From assembly GCA_963666575.2 (NCBI GenBank), contig CAXXYG010000016.1:186001-250000 (forward strand): a DNA stretch of 64,000 nucleotides, read 5' to 3'. Both the position numbers and the translations under genes were made by a program. Positions within the stretch are counted from its first letter, which is position 1, and each line of letters starts with the position of its first letter. The notes under the pieces are model-generated. The model did no database searches and had not been told where the DNA came from. It saw only the letters and a list, made by a program, of their open reading frames with translations. This document shows positions 36,344 to 45,722 of the stretch, one piece after another. Origin of the DNA: JABMQB01 sp963666575. Lineage in GTDB: Bacteria; Bacteroidota; Bacteroidia; Bacteroidales; Prolixibacteraceae.

Positions 36344-38431
36344 TTATTTTAATCCACTTCGTTCAAGCAGCGCATCAACAGTTGGTTCATGGCCACGGAA
36401 ACGTTTGTACAATACCATTGGATGCTCTGTACCGCCCTTTTCAAGAATGTTTTTACGGAACGAAGAAGCCACTTCTTTATTAAATAACCCCTTTTCTTTA
36501 AAAGCACTAAACGCATCGGCATCGAGCACCTCAGCCCATTTGTAGCCGTAATAACCAGCAGCATAACCACCGGCAAATAAATGCCCAAACTGAGTACTCA
36601 TGCATGAACCTTCGATTGTTGGGAAGATCTGTGTTTTTTCCCAGGCTTTGTCCTCAAAATCTTTCACATTACCTGAATAAGGAGCTTCAAGTGTATGCCA
36701 TGCCATATCCATATAACCAAAGCTTAACTGGCGGATACTTAAATAACCTGATTGAAAATTCTCTGACGCTTTTATTTTTTCAACCAATTCGGCAGGAATT
36801 TTTTCACCTGTTTTATAATGCACAGCAAACCTATCAAGGAATTCTTTTTCAACTGCCCAGTTCTCCATAATCTGTGAAGGTAATTCAACAAAATCGCGGA
36901 ATACATTTGTTCCCGATAAACCTGAGTAAGTTGAATTGGCCAACATCCCGTGCAATGAGTGTCCAAACTCGTGTAGGAATGTGTTCACCTCATCGAATGT
37001 CAACAAAGCAGGTTTTGATTCAGTAGGCTGTGTAAAATTCATGACAATGGTAATATGAGGCCTTGAATCAACACCATTTTCTTTCCATTGGCCCTTAAAC
37101 TCATTCATCCAGGCACCACCGCGTTTCCCTGCCCTTGGGTGGAAATCGGCATACAAAACCGATAAAAAGGTTCCATCGGCATCAAAAACCTCATAAGGTT
37201 TTACATCAGCGTGGTAAACAGGAATATCATTATTTTCTTTAAAAGTTATACCATACAATTCGGTAGCCAAATCAAACACACCGCCAATCACATTATCTAA
37301 TTCAAAATAAGGTTTTAGCATTTCGTCATTCAGGTCGAATTTTTTTACCTTTAACTTTTCGGTATAATAACTCCAGTCCCAGGGCATTAATTCACCTTCG
37401 AAACCAAGCGTTTTAGCAAATTCCACAACTTCATTTTTCTCTTTTTTAGCAACATTATACGAAGCCTCGTATAAATCGTCTAGCAGTTTATAAACGTTGT
37501 CGGGAGTTGTTGCCATTTGCCGTTCCAATACATAATCGGCATAGTTTTTATATCCCAGCAATTTTGCCATTGCCAATCGCAATTCAACAATTCGTTTAAC
37601 ATTTTCCTGATTGTCAAACTCATTTCCTTTAAATGCTTTTGAACCATATGCCATGTACAATTCTTTCCGTAAGTCGCGGTTATCGGCATATTTCATAAAT
37701 GGGAGGTAACTTGGCATCGAAATATCAAAAACCCATCCCTCCAGTTTTTTAGCCTTTGCTTTTCCGGCAGCAGCTTCAAGGGTTCCTTCAGGTAATCCTT
37801 TTAACTGATTTTTATCAGTGATATTTAATTGATAACTGTTGGTCTCTTTTAGTACATTTTCACCAAACTTTAAACTTAACTTCGAAAGTTCTGTACTAAT
37901 TTCCCTGAACTTTTGTTTTTGCACTTCGTCCAGTTTTGCCCCACGGCGTTTAAAACCAATGTAGGTATTTTCGAGTAATGTTTTTTGTTCAGTTGTTAAA
38001 TCCAAATTATCCTTACTGGCATAAACCATTTCAACTTTTTTGAATAATTCGGGATTCAAATTAATATCATTCTGAAATTTAGTAAGTAACGGAGATACTT
38101 CCTGAGCAATACCTTGCAATTCATCGCTAGTTTCTGAACTCAACAAATTAAAAAACACACCTGCTGTTCGGCTCAATAACTTACCACCTTCTTCGAGGGC
38201 AACAATGGTATTTTCGAATGTTGGTGCTTCAGTATTATTAATAATTGCTGCTACCTCTTTTTCAGCCAAAACTATTGTTTCTTTAAAAGCCGGTAAATAA
38301 TGGCTATTCTCAATTAATTGAAACGGTGCTGCGTGGTGTGGAGTTTTAAATTCCTGCAACAATGGATTATCCTGTGCTTGTATCATGCCTACTATCATTA
38401 CTAAAATCAACAAAAATAAATACTTCTTCAT
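36344..38431 (-). CDS. M3-family oligopeptidase / peptidyl-dipeptidase Dcp, exported
   Basis: About 695 residues from ATG 38431, which begins the signal peptide (MKKYLFLLILVMIVGMIQAQ); the ATG at 38455 adds eight unneeded residues. The zinc motif HEFGHSLHGML is near residue 485, with the downstream Glu in the ELPSQIMENW helix, as in thimet oligopeptidase/Dcp. The enzyme trims short peptides, probably in the periplasm. It is a single gene with its own terminator. Confidence 0.93.
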   Translation of the reverse strand: MKKYLFLLILVMIVGMIQAQDNPLLQEFKTPHHAAPFQLIENSHYLPAFKETIVLAEKEVAAIINNTEAPTFENTIVALEEGGKLLSRTAGVFFNLLSSETSDELQGIAQEVSPLLTKFQNDINLNPELFKKVEMVYASKDNLDLTTEQKTLLENTYIGFKRRGAKLDEVQKQKFREISTELSKLSLKFGENVLKETNSYQLNITDKNQLKGLPEGTLEAAAGKAKAKKLEGWVFDISMPSYLPFMKYADNRDLRKELYMAYGSKAFKGNEFDNQENVKRIVELRLAMAKLLGYKNYADYVLERQMATTPDNVYKLLDDLYEASYNVAKKEKNEVVEFAKTLGFEGELMPWDWSYYTEKLKVKKFDLNDEMLKPYFELDNVIGGVFDLATELYGITFKENNDIPVYHADVKPYEVFDADGTFLSVLYADFHPRAGKRGGAWMNEFKGQWKENGVDSRPHITIVMNFTQPTESKPALLTFDEVNTFLHEFGHSLHGMLANSTYSGLSGTNVFRDFVELPSQIMENWAVEKEFLDRFAVHYKTGEKIPAELVEKIKASENFQSGYLSIRQLSFGYMDMAWHTLEAPYSGNVKDFEDKAWEKTQIFPTIEGSCMSTQFGHLFAGGYAAGYYGYKWAEVLDADAFSAFKEKGLFNKEVASSFRKNILEKGGTEHPMVLYKRFRGHEPTVDALLERSGLK

Positions 38432-38528
38432 TATCGTATAGTTTAAGATTATCAAAAAGAATTGGTGTAGTAAAAGTATACTACATTACAAATTCAACCA
38501 TAAAATGTTCAATAACCTATGATAAAAC

Positions 38529-39104
38529 TTACTTTTTCCGTTTCTTTTTTTCGACTGACCAGCCAAATTTTCCGATTTTTTCGCCTAATCCAAAATAATG
38601 CCCGTGGCTATATACCAGTGGATGGGCTTTGGCAAGGTTAAAGGCTCCGTATTTGTCGATATATTTCTCATCGGCAATTACATTCACCACTTCGGAAATA
38701 AACATGTGGTGAACTCCCAACTCAACAATATCTTTTACTTTACACTCGATACTTAAAGGAGCTTCGGCAATAATAGGTGCTTTTACAATGTTTGCAGGCA
38801 TTGGGGTTAAATTCATTTCCTTCCATTTATTGTATTTTTTCCCCGACCGGCAACCGCACCAGTCGGTGGCTTTTGCCAATTTTTCGGTCGTTAAATTTAT
38901 TACGAACTCACCTGTGCGTTTAATAATTTCATACGAATGCCTTGTAGGGCGCACCGAAATATAACACATAGGAGGATCGCTACTAATGGTGCCGGTCCAG
39001 GCAATAGTAATGATATTATAATTCTCCGGGGAATCGCCACAACTTACCATAACTGCGGGAAGAGGGTAGACCATTGTGCCCGGCTTCCAATTTCGTTTTG
39101 CCAT
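38529..39104 (-). CDS. Flavin reductase-like domain protein
   Basis: 191 residues. FMN-binding split-barrel of the DIM6/NTAB flavin reductase family: YPLPAVMVSCGD, NIITIAWTGTISSDPPMCYIS, TGEFVINL, and DWCGCRSGKKYNKW, which is typical of the Bacteroidota/archaeal subgroup. It probably uses NAD(P)H to reduce FMN, or binds FMN for an unknown reaction. The C-terminus is Lys-rich. Located 65 bases downstream of ispG on the same strand. Confidence 0.87.
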   Translation of the reverse strand: MAKRNWKPGTMVYPLPAVMVSCGDSPENYNIITIAWTGTISSDPPMCYISVRPTRHSYEIIKRTGEFVINLTTEKLAKATDWCGCRSGKKYNKWKEMNLTPMPANIVKAPIIAEAPLSIECKVKDIVELGVHHMFISEVVNVIADEKYIDKYGAFNLAKAHPLVYSHGHYFGLGEKIGKFGWSVEKKKRKK

Positions 39105-39169
39105 AATTTAAATAATCTCAATCATAAAAGTGAATTTGGCTATTATTTTTTCAGAAATAAAACTATGAA

Positions 39170-41029
39170 TTACGATTCCGGATCATTCCAATCATCATAT
39201 TCCTTTATGAGCTGTTCTAATTCTTCAACGGCCATTTCAAACGGAATATGCCTTTTTTTGAGGTTTTGCCCCTTGTACAAATTCACCTTCCCGTTACCGG
39301 AACCAACAAATCCATAATCAACATCTCCCATTTCGCCGGGGCCATTAACAACACAGCCCATTACACCAATTTTTAAATGATTGAGGTGTTTAAAATGTTC
39401 TTTTACCTGAAGAGTTGTTTCATGTAAATCAAATAATGTACGGCCACAACCAGGGCACGAAATAAACTCGGTTTTCGACATCCTCATGCGGCTTGCCTGA
39501 AGGATTCCAAAACTTAAATCTTTTAATTCGGTGAAAGTAATATTATTCCCTTCGTTGGTAATACACAAACCATCGCCATATCCGTCAATTAATAAACCAC
39601 CGAGGTCGGCTGCAGCCTTTATTTGAAGATTCTCAAGATTGCGTTCATTATACTTCCGGTATAAAATCACAGGGACTTTCCAAATATGTGTTTCCAGCAT
39701 CATAAAAAAGGCCCTTAATTCGGCATGCGGATTTTTATTAAAACTTTCCAGAATTAAAACAGTTTTACGTGTTTGTTTTAATTTGGTAATAATTTCGGGA
39801 TTCATATCCATAAATCGGTCGAATTCCTTTTTGTCGGTTTTTATGAATTTCATGCGTCCCCATCTGGTGCTTTCGTAGAGGTATTCTTCCAAAGTTATAA
39901 CAGGGTTTTCAGCACCTTCGCGGTCAAGAATTTTATTTCCTGAAATAAAAAAATCGGGAATTAATTTTCCCCTTATGGGTAACATTTCAGTTAATGACCT
40001 ATCGGCCAAATCAGCAACCACCACAGGTAATTGTTTCCCTCCCATACATAAAACAGGCCTGGTCGACCGTTTTTCATATTCAAATGGATTTGTTTGAGCA
40101 TGCAACGGAGCAGTTATGGGTTCATGATCGACATAACTTTTAAAATGATCGATCAATTTCTGAGCAACCGGCAATTCCCTTTCAGGTGCTTCGGTCAGCG
40201 AAACTCTAATTGTATCGCCAATTCCATCAGCTAACAAAGCTCCCATTCCTACAGCAGACCTGATTCGGCCATCTTCGCCTTCACCAGCTTCAGTAACTCC
40301 CAGGTGTAATGGGTATTTCATATCTTCGAGGCGCATCTTATAATTTAACAACCTAACGGTGTAAACCATAACACGTGTATTACTCGATTTTATTGAAATG
40401 ACCACATCCCTGAAGTTTACCTTCATACAAATGCGCAAAAATTCCATTACCGATTCAGCTATTCCCGCCGGAGTATCGCCATAACGGCTCATTATCCTAT
40501 CCGAAAGAGAACCCTGGTTAGCCCCAATCCGAAGTGCGGTTTTAGTATCTTTCAACAATTGTAAAAACGGGATAAACTGTTGTTCAATTTTTTCAAGTTC
40601 TGTTTTATACTCTTCATCGTTGTATAGAACATGCTTAAATTGGGCCCTTTTATCGTAAAAATTGCCAGGGTTTATCCTAATCTTTAACACATATCTAGCA
40701 GCTATCTCAGCCAATTTTGGGTTAAAATGGATATCCGCAATTAATGGTGTTTGATATCCTCTTGACACCAATTCCTGTTTAACATTTTTCAGATTTTCTG
40801 CATCGTGAATGCCTTTAACGGTTACCCGCACATATTCGGCTCCTGCCTTAATAATCCGCACAATCTGATCGACTGTTGCTTCAGTATCTCGTGTATCAGT
40901 ATCGGTCATCGTCTGAATACGAATCGGATTATTTCCACCCAATGCAGTGTTACCAATCTTCACCTCCCAGGTTTTTTGTCGTTCATACCTGGTCAAATCT
41001 TTTATGTAATTGAAATTTAAGTCTTTCAT
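39170..41029 (-). CDS. ispG: 4-hydroxy-3-methylbut-2-enyl diphosphate synthase (long form)
   Basis: 619 residues, the long plant/Bacteroidota/Chlamydia form with an insertion between the TIM barrel and the iron-sulfur domain. It makes HMBPP from methylerythritol cyclodiphosphate in the non-mevalonate isoprenoid pathway. Motifs: IRIQTMTDTDTRD at the N-terminus, RIGANQGSLSDRIM, then the [4Fe-4S] ligands in SCPGCGRTLFDL and MGCVVNGPGEMGD. The insertion spans roughly residues 270-500. Divergent from gldA. Confidence 0.97.
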   Translation of the reverse strand: MKDLNFNYIKDLTRYERQKTWEVKIGNTALGGNNPIRIQTMTDTDTRDTEATVDQIVRIIKAGAEYVRVTVKGIHDAENLKNVKQELVSRGYQTPLIADIHFNPKLAEIAARYVLKIRINPGNFYDKRAQFKHVLYNDEEYKTELEKIEQQFIPFLQLLKDTKTALRIGANQGSLSDRIMSRYGDTPAGIAESVMEFLRICMKVNFRDVVISIKSSNTRVMVYTVRLLNYKMRLEDMKYPLHLGVTEAGEGEDGRIRSAVGMGALLADGIGDTIRVSLTEAPERELPVAQKLIDHFKSYVDHEPITAPLHAQTNPFEYEKRSTRPVLCMGGKQLPVVVADLADRSLTEMLPIRGKLIPDFFISGNKILDREGAENPVITLEEYLYESTRWGRMKFIKTDKKEFDRFMDMNPEIITKLKQTRKTVLILESFNKNPHAELRAFFMMLETHIWKVPVILYRKYNERNLENLQIKAAADLGGLLIDGYGDGLCITNEGNNITFTELKDLSFGILQASRMRMSKTEFISCPGCGRTLFDLHETTLQVKEHFKHLNHLKIGVMGCVVNGPGEMGDVDYGFVGSGNGKVNLYKGQNLKKRHIPFEMAVEELEQLIKEYDDWNDPES

Positions 41030-41118
41030 AGGCTATGCCTTCTTGTAGGAAGTGCAAATTTAACTCAATGTATCTAAAATCAAAAGAATAGATTATTTTT
41101 GTTTACGTTATTAAAAAT

Positions 41119-42024
41119 ATGAGCTTAAAAATACAGAACATATCAAAGACTTACGGGCAACAAAAAGCACTTGATTCGATAAGTTTTACAATTGGCAAAG
41201 GGGAGTTAGTGGGCTTTCTGGGACCTAATGGAGCTGGAAAGTCAACCATGATGAAAATTATAACAGGTTTTATTCAGGCTTCATCGGGCGAAGTTTTTGT
41301 AAATGAAAACCTTTCTCACCCCGAAAATTCCGAAATCAGAAATACTATTGGTTACCTTCCTGAAAATAATCCGCTGTATACAGAATTGTATGTAAAAGAA
41401 TATCTGGGAATAGCTGCAGGATTTTACCACCTTAAAAACAGATGGAAAGCAGTTGATAAGATGGTTGAAATAACAGGGCTTGGCAATGAACAGCATAAAA
41501 AAATAAAAGCATTATCGAAGGGCTACAGACAACGTGTAGGACTTGCTCAAGCACTCATCCATGACCCATCGGTATTAATCCTTGATGAACCTACAACTGG
41601 ACTTGACCCCAATCAATTGGAAGATATCAGGCAATTAATAAAAAATGTTAGCCGTGAAAAAACAGTTCTTTTTTCGACACACATTATGCAGGAGGTTGAA
41701 GCAGTTTGTGACCGTGCAATTATTATTAACAATGGAAAAATCGTTGCCAACGGTAATATCGACGACCTCAAAAAGAAAAATTTTAAAGCATCTCAAATTG
41801 TTAAAGCAGAATTTAACAAGAAAATTAATAAAGAAAAACTGCTTGCAATAACTGGCGTTGCAAATGTTACGTATGAAAATGGCGTTTGGCTTTTAGAAGC
41901 AAAGAATAAAACCGACATTAGAAAAGACATTTTCAATTTTGCTGTAGAAAACCAACTTATTTTACTTACACTTTCTGAAAAACAACAAAACCTTGAGAAT
42001 GTATTTTTTAGTTTAACAAATTAA
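41119..42024 (+). CDS. gldA: Gliding-motility ABC transporter ATP-binding protein
   Basis: 301 residues. Walker A GPNGAGKST near residue 37, signature SKGYRQRVGL, Walker B LILDEPTTGLDP and H-loop STHIM are all intact. The C-terminal ~80 residues match GldA, the ATPase that pairs with GldF/GldG in Bacteroidota gliding. No gldF/gldG is in the window, so use in another ABC-2 exporter is possible. It is followed after 5 bases by a GT2 gene on the same strand. Confidence 0.85.
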   Translation: MSLKIQNISKTYGQQKALDSISFTIGKGELVGFLGPNGAGKSTMMKIITGFIQASSGEVFVNENLSHPENSEIRNTIGYLPENNPLYTELYVKEYLGIAAGFYHLKNRWKAVDKMVEITGLGNEQHKKIKALSKGYRQRVGLAQALIHDPSVLILDEPTTGLDPNQLEDIRQLIKNVSREKTVLFSTHIMQEVEAVCDRAIIINNGKIVANGNIDDLKKKNFKASQIVKAEFNKKINKEKLLAITGVANVTYENGVWLLEAKNKTDIRKDIFNFAVENQLILLTLSEKQQNLENVFFSLTN

Positions 42025-42029
42025 CAACC

Positions 42030-43034
42030 ATGCAACCAACTTTGTCGGTAATACTGCCTTTCTTTAATGCCGAAAAAACATTAAAAATTGCCGTACAAAG
42101 TATTCTGGAGCAATCCTTTTCTGATTTTGAATTAATTTTAGTAAACAATAATTCAACCGATTGTAGTATAGCTATTGTATTGGAACTTCAAAAATCGGAT
42201 AACAGAATAAAGCTGATTCATGAAACCAAACAAGGTGTTGCTTTTGCCATGAATTGTGGTTTAAAACATTCAAAAGGAAAATTTTTAGCCCGAATGGATG
42301 CAGATGACATTTCACTTCCAACACGTTTTGAAAAACAAATTAATTACCTGAAAAATAATCCTGTTACCGATTTAGTCGGATGTTATGTAGAATATCAATC
42401 AAAACTAGAAAATACAAAAGGTTTTATGCGTTTTGTCAATTGGTCAAATTCATTTTATACTTCTGAAGAAATATCTTTAAATCGGTTTATCGAAATACCC
42501 ATTATTAATCCAACTATTTTATTTCGCCGTAAACTATTTGAGCAGCTCGGGGCATGCCGTGAAGGCACTTTCCCCGAAGATTATGAAATGATGCTTCGCT
42601 ACCTCGATGCTGGAGCAAATTTCTACAAATTGCCAGAAAAACTTTTAGAGTGGCACGATTTACACAACCGCCTTACCCGAACAGACAGCCGCTACTCAAG
42701 CAAAGCCTTTTATAAAATTAAAGCCCATTATTTTTTCAAATGGTCCATAAAAAACAATCCCTTCCATCCTACTATTTGGGTGTGGGGAGCTGGCCAGAAA
42801 ACACGCCAACGGGCTAGATTTCTGGAAGGAGAAGGGCTAAAGATAATTGGTTATTTCGATATAAAGGCCAATAAAACAACTACAAAACAATGCCTCCATT
42901 ATGGTAAAATTCTACCGCCGGGACAACTATTTATTGTTTCGATGGTGGCAAAATACGAGGCCAGGGATTTTATCAAAAACTATCTCCAGGAAATAAAATA
43001 TAAGGAGGGTATTGATTATATGATGTTGGCGTAG
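42030..43034 (+). CDS. Family 2 glycosyltransferase
   Basis: 334 residues with a GT-A fold: LSVILPFFNAEKTLKIAVQS at the start, VNNNSTD, the metal-binding ARMDADD and FPEDYEMMLRYL. It transfers a sugar from a nucleotide donor, most likely for a surface glycan; acceptor unknown. The C-terminal ~90 residues include a WVWGAGQK nucleotide-binding-like stretch, an extra domain seen in some Bacteroidota GT2 proteins. Cytoplasmic or membrane-peripheral; no TM helix. It is in an operon with gldA by spacing. Confidence 0.9.
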   Translation: MQPTLSVILPFFNAEKTLKIAVQSILEQSFSDFELILVNNNSTDCSIAIVLELQKSDNRIKLIHETKQGVAFAMNCGLKHSKGKFLARMDADDISLPTRFEKQINYLKNNPVTDLVGCYVEYQSKLENTKGFMRFVNWSNSFYTSEEISLNRFIEIPIINPTILFRRKLFEQLGACREGTFPEDYEMMLRYLDAGANFYKLPEKLLEWHDLHNRLTRTDSRYSSKAFYKIKAHYFFKWSIKNNPFHPTIWVWGAGQKTRQRARFLEGEGLKIIGYFDIKANKTTTKQCLHYGKILPPGQLFIVSMVAKYEARDFIKNYLQEIKYKEGIDYMMLA

Positions 43035-43037
43035 AAT

Positions 43038-43898
43038 TTATAATTTATCGTAATACTTCACTACTTCTCCTGTTTGGGTATCAATATAAATTGCTATGGT
43101 ATATCCAATATATGGTGGTTCCAACGTGTTTATACACCAACAATCTCTAATTTCAATTAAGCCATCATTGTTTACTTTGAGCAACAAAGGATGTGTACGA
43201 TAATTATATTTAGTTTCCCAAATATCCCGACCAGTCCTTTTTAATATCTCATTCCGAGCAATCATAAATATTTCTTCTTCTGAATATATCTCCTCCTGAG
43301 GAATTAATGCTTCAGGAAACCAATTGCCTGAAATTTCTATAAAATTACTTTCTAGGTTGAAGTTAAAAGTCAATTCAATACCACTGAAATATTTCCCATT
43401 GAGCTGATTTTGTACTAAGTAGTATTTGTGTTTAATATTTTTAATCATATGCTTGAATGACTCTTCATTACCAAACCGTTCCATGTCTCTTTTGAAATTT
43501 CCAATGTCTATTAATCCGCTCCCACCTATCATATATGGAACATAAACAAGAATCTGATTTTCATAATTAAAATTAACATCTTTGGGAATCCCCATAAATT
43601 CCCTATAAACCAAAATTAATGAGTCAATTTTATTAATAACAAATTCACAGGTAATGGTATCAATTTTATTGATTTGCACACTTCCTTTCAAAAATCCATA
43701 TGCGTTTAAGTTTAATCCCTCGTGAATATTTTTTTGCTGAAAAGAAGCATTTTGTCCTGCCAATTCTGAATCAGAAAGTGGTTTGTAAGTATATGGATAT
43801 CCGGATTCCGGCAACGGTTTTAAATCATATTCATCTTGGCAGGCTGTAAAAAGTAACAGAATAAATAAAATATCAATAGAGCATTTTAAAGGTTTCAT
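43038..43898 (-). CDS. Lipoprotein of unknown function with PepSY-like C-terminus
   Basis: 286 residues. Lipobox LLFTAC (Cys20). The centre is beta-rich (KGSVQINKIDTITCEFVINK, YFSGIELTFNFN). The C-terminal ~80 residues (EEEIFMIARNEILKRTG, LLLKVNNDGLIEIRDCWC, AIYIDTQTGEVV) look like a PepSY-type unit, a fold found in peptidase inhibitors and redox proteins. No firm family. It converges on the GT2 gene with a 3-base gap. Confidence 0.65.
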   Translation of the reverse strand: MKPLKCSIDILFILLLFTACQDEYDLKPLPESGYPYTYKPLSDSELAGQNASFQQKNIHEGLNLNAYGFLKGSVQINKIDTITCEFVINKIDSLILVYREFMGIPKDVNFNYENQILVYVPYMIGGSGLIDIGNFKRDMERFGNEESFKHMIKNIKHKYYLVQNQLNGKYFSGIELTFNFNLESNFIEISGNWFPEALIPQEEIYSEEEIFMIARNEILKRTGRDIWETKYNYRTHPLLLKVNNDGLIEIRDCWCINTLEPPYIGYTIAIYIDTQTGEVVKYYDKL

Positions 43899-44167
43899 AT
43901 TTTGTTTGATTAAAAATTAATTATTGGGTTACATTTCAAATTTAGTATGTCGTATTAAACAAAGGAATTCTATTATTTATAATACAAATACAAAACTAAA
44001 TTTTACCATACAATTACTTTTACTGAAGTAACCTCAAATTGACAAAATAAAAAATGCAATTACAAAATACACCACCCTTAATAAATTTGCGGTTAAAAAC
44101 CACAACACCATTTAAATTAATTCTAAATAGCTTTTTTATTCCTAAAAATAATTGTAATTTTGATGTC

Positions 44168-44252
44168 GTTAAGTGGACAGATTTGTGATTGATTGCAACC
44201 ACCGTAAAAAATGCTAAAGCAGTCGGATATTTATCTATCCTTTCAATCACAC
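44168..44252 (+). ncRNA. SAM-II-type riboswitch (metA motif) upstream of metK, with competing helix
   Basis: The conserved core is recognisable: GTGG (44173-44176) pairs with CCAC (44199-44202); the loop contains GATTTG and GATTGCAA; the 3' strand reads GTAAAAAATGCTAAAG (44204-44219). This order matches the SAM-II aptamer, which binds S-adenosylmethionine in a pseudoknot. Downstream, GGATA/TATCC (44225-44240) forms a hairpin and TCAATCACA (44243-44251) is perfectly complementary to TGTGATTGA (44184-44192) inside the aptamer loop, a likely alternative fold. The metK start is about 60 bases further on. SAM synthetase is a logical target for feedback by SAM. Confidence 0.82.
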
Positions 44253-44313
44253 ATCCCACAATTTTCTAATTATAAACCGTACCGATTTTTTCGGTCATTA
44301 AATTATTGGGATA

Positions 44314-45568
44314 ATGAGTTATTTATTTACAAGTGAATCCGTTTCCGAAGGGCATCCCGACAAGGTTTCCGACCAAATTTCAGATGCCATGCTTGACAAC
44401 TTCCTGGCTTTTTGACAAAAACTCAAAAGTTGCAGTCGAAACTTTGGTAACCACCGGGCAGGTAGTTGTTGCCGGTGAAGTAAAATCACAAACATACGTC
44501 GATGTACAAGAAGTTACCCGTAACGTCATTAATAAAATTGGCTATACCAAAGCCGAATACCGGTTTGATGGCGATTCGTGTGGAGTGTTGGTAGCTATTC
44601 ATGAGCAAAGCCCCGACATAAACCGTGGAGTTGACAAAGCCGACAAAAACGACCAGGGTGCCGGCGACCAGGGAATGATGTTTGGTTATGCATGCAAAGA
44701 TACCGACAATTATATGCCACTCTCGCTGGAATTGTCACACGAAATATTGGTAGAACTAGCTGAAATAAGACGCGAAGGAGAAGAAATGACTTACCTGCGC
44801 CCCGATTCTAAGTCGCAGGTAACCATTGAATATACTGACGACAATACTCCGTTAAATATCAATACTATTGTTGTTTCGACACAACACGACGAATTTGATG
44901 CCGACGAACCAATGTTGGCAAAAATTAAAGAAGATGTCATCAACATTCTAATTCCGCGTGTTAAAGCAAAATTACCTGAAAGAATTCAGGCGCTATTTGG
45001 CGATGCGATTGTTTACCATGTTAATCCAACCGGTAAATTTGTAATTGGAGGCCCTCATGGCGATACCGGATTAACAGGCCGTAAAATTATTGTTGATACT
45101 TACGGTGGGCGAGGAGCTCATGGTGGTGGTGCTTTTTCAGGAAAAGACCCTTCGAAAGTAGACCGCTCGGCAGCTTATGCCTCACGCCATATAGCCAAAA
45201 ACATTGTTGCAGCAGGTGTAGCTGATGAAATATTGGTTCAATTGGCTTATGCTATTGGGGTTGCACAACCCGTTGGAGTTTATGTAAATACCTATGGCCG
45301 CAAAAATGTTGCAATCTCAGACGGTGAAATTGCCGAAAAAGTAAAAAGTATATTTGACCTTCGCCCGGCAGCCATTGAAGAACGCCTCAAATTGAGAAAC
45401 CCAATTTATCTGGAGACTGCAGCCTATGGCCATATGGGACGCCAACCTCAAACAATTAAAAAAGTATTTAACTCTCCCTACCAGGGACATACAGAATTAG
45501 AAGTGGAACTTTTTACCTGGGAAAAACTGGACTTTGTTGATAAAGTTAAAGCAGCTTTTGCTTTATAA
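44314..45568 (+). CDS. metK: S-adenosylmethionine synthetase (1-nt frameshift near the 5' end)
   Basis: ATG 44314 gives SYLFTSESVSEGHPDKVSDQ, the ATP-binding start of MetK, and runs to DNFLAF, then TGA at 44413. A run of five T (44409-44413) is one too many: with four T the frame continues AFDKNSKVAVETLVTTGQV and on through GDQGMMFGYAC, GGPHGDTGLTGRKI and KIIVDTYGGRGAHGGGAF. About 417 residues in total, full MetK length. It makes SAM from methionine and ATP. As metK is essential in nearly all bacteria, the break is almost certainly an assembly error. A SAM-II-like element precedes it and a terminator follows. Confidence 0.95.
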
Positions 45569-45592
45569 ATAATACAATCTTTATTTAAAGGT

Positions 45593-45625
45593 AAAAGGCT
45601 TTCATTTTGAGAGCCTTTTATTTTG
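45593..45625 (+). terminator. Terminator after metK
   Basis: AAAAGGCT (45593-45600) pairs with AGCCTTTT (45612-45619), followed by ATTTTG. Confidence 0.75.
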
Positions 45626-45722
45626 CTTAGAATACTGATTTTAAACAGGTCCAAATTTGAAACATCCTGATAGAAATCCCGAATAACAAAATAAGGAATT
45701 TGTTTCACTAAAACGTAAGGCC

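Noticed and set aside
44020..44259. 79-codon minus-strand open frame
   Set aside because: It covers the SAM-II-like element, matches no family and has no homologous features; likely chance.
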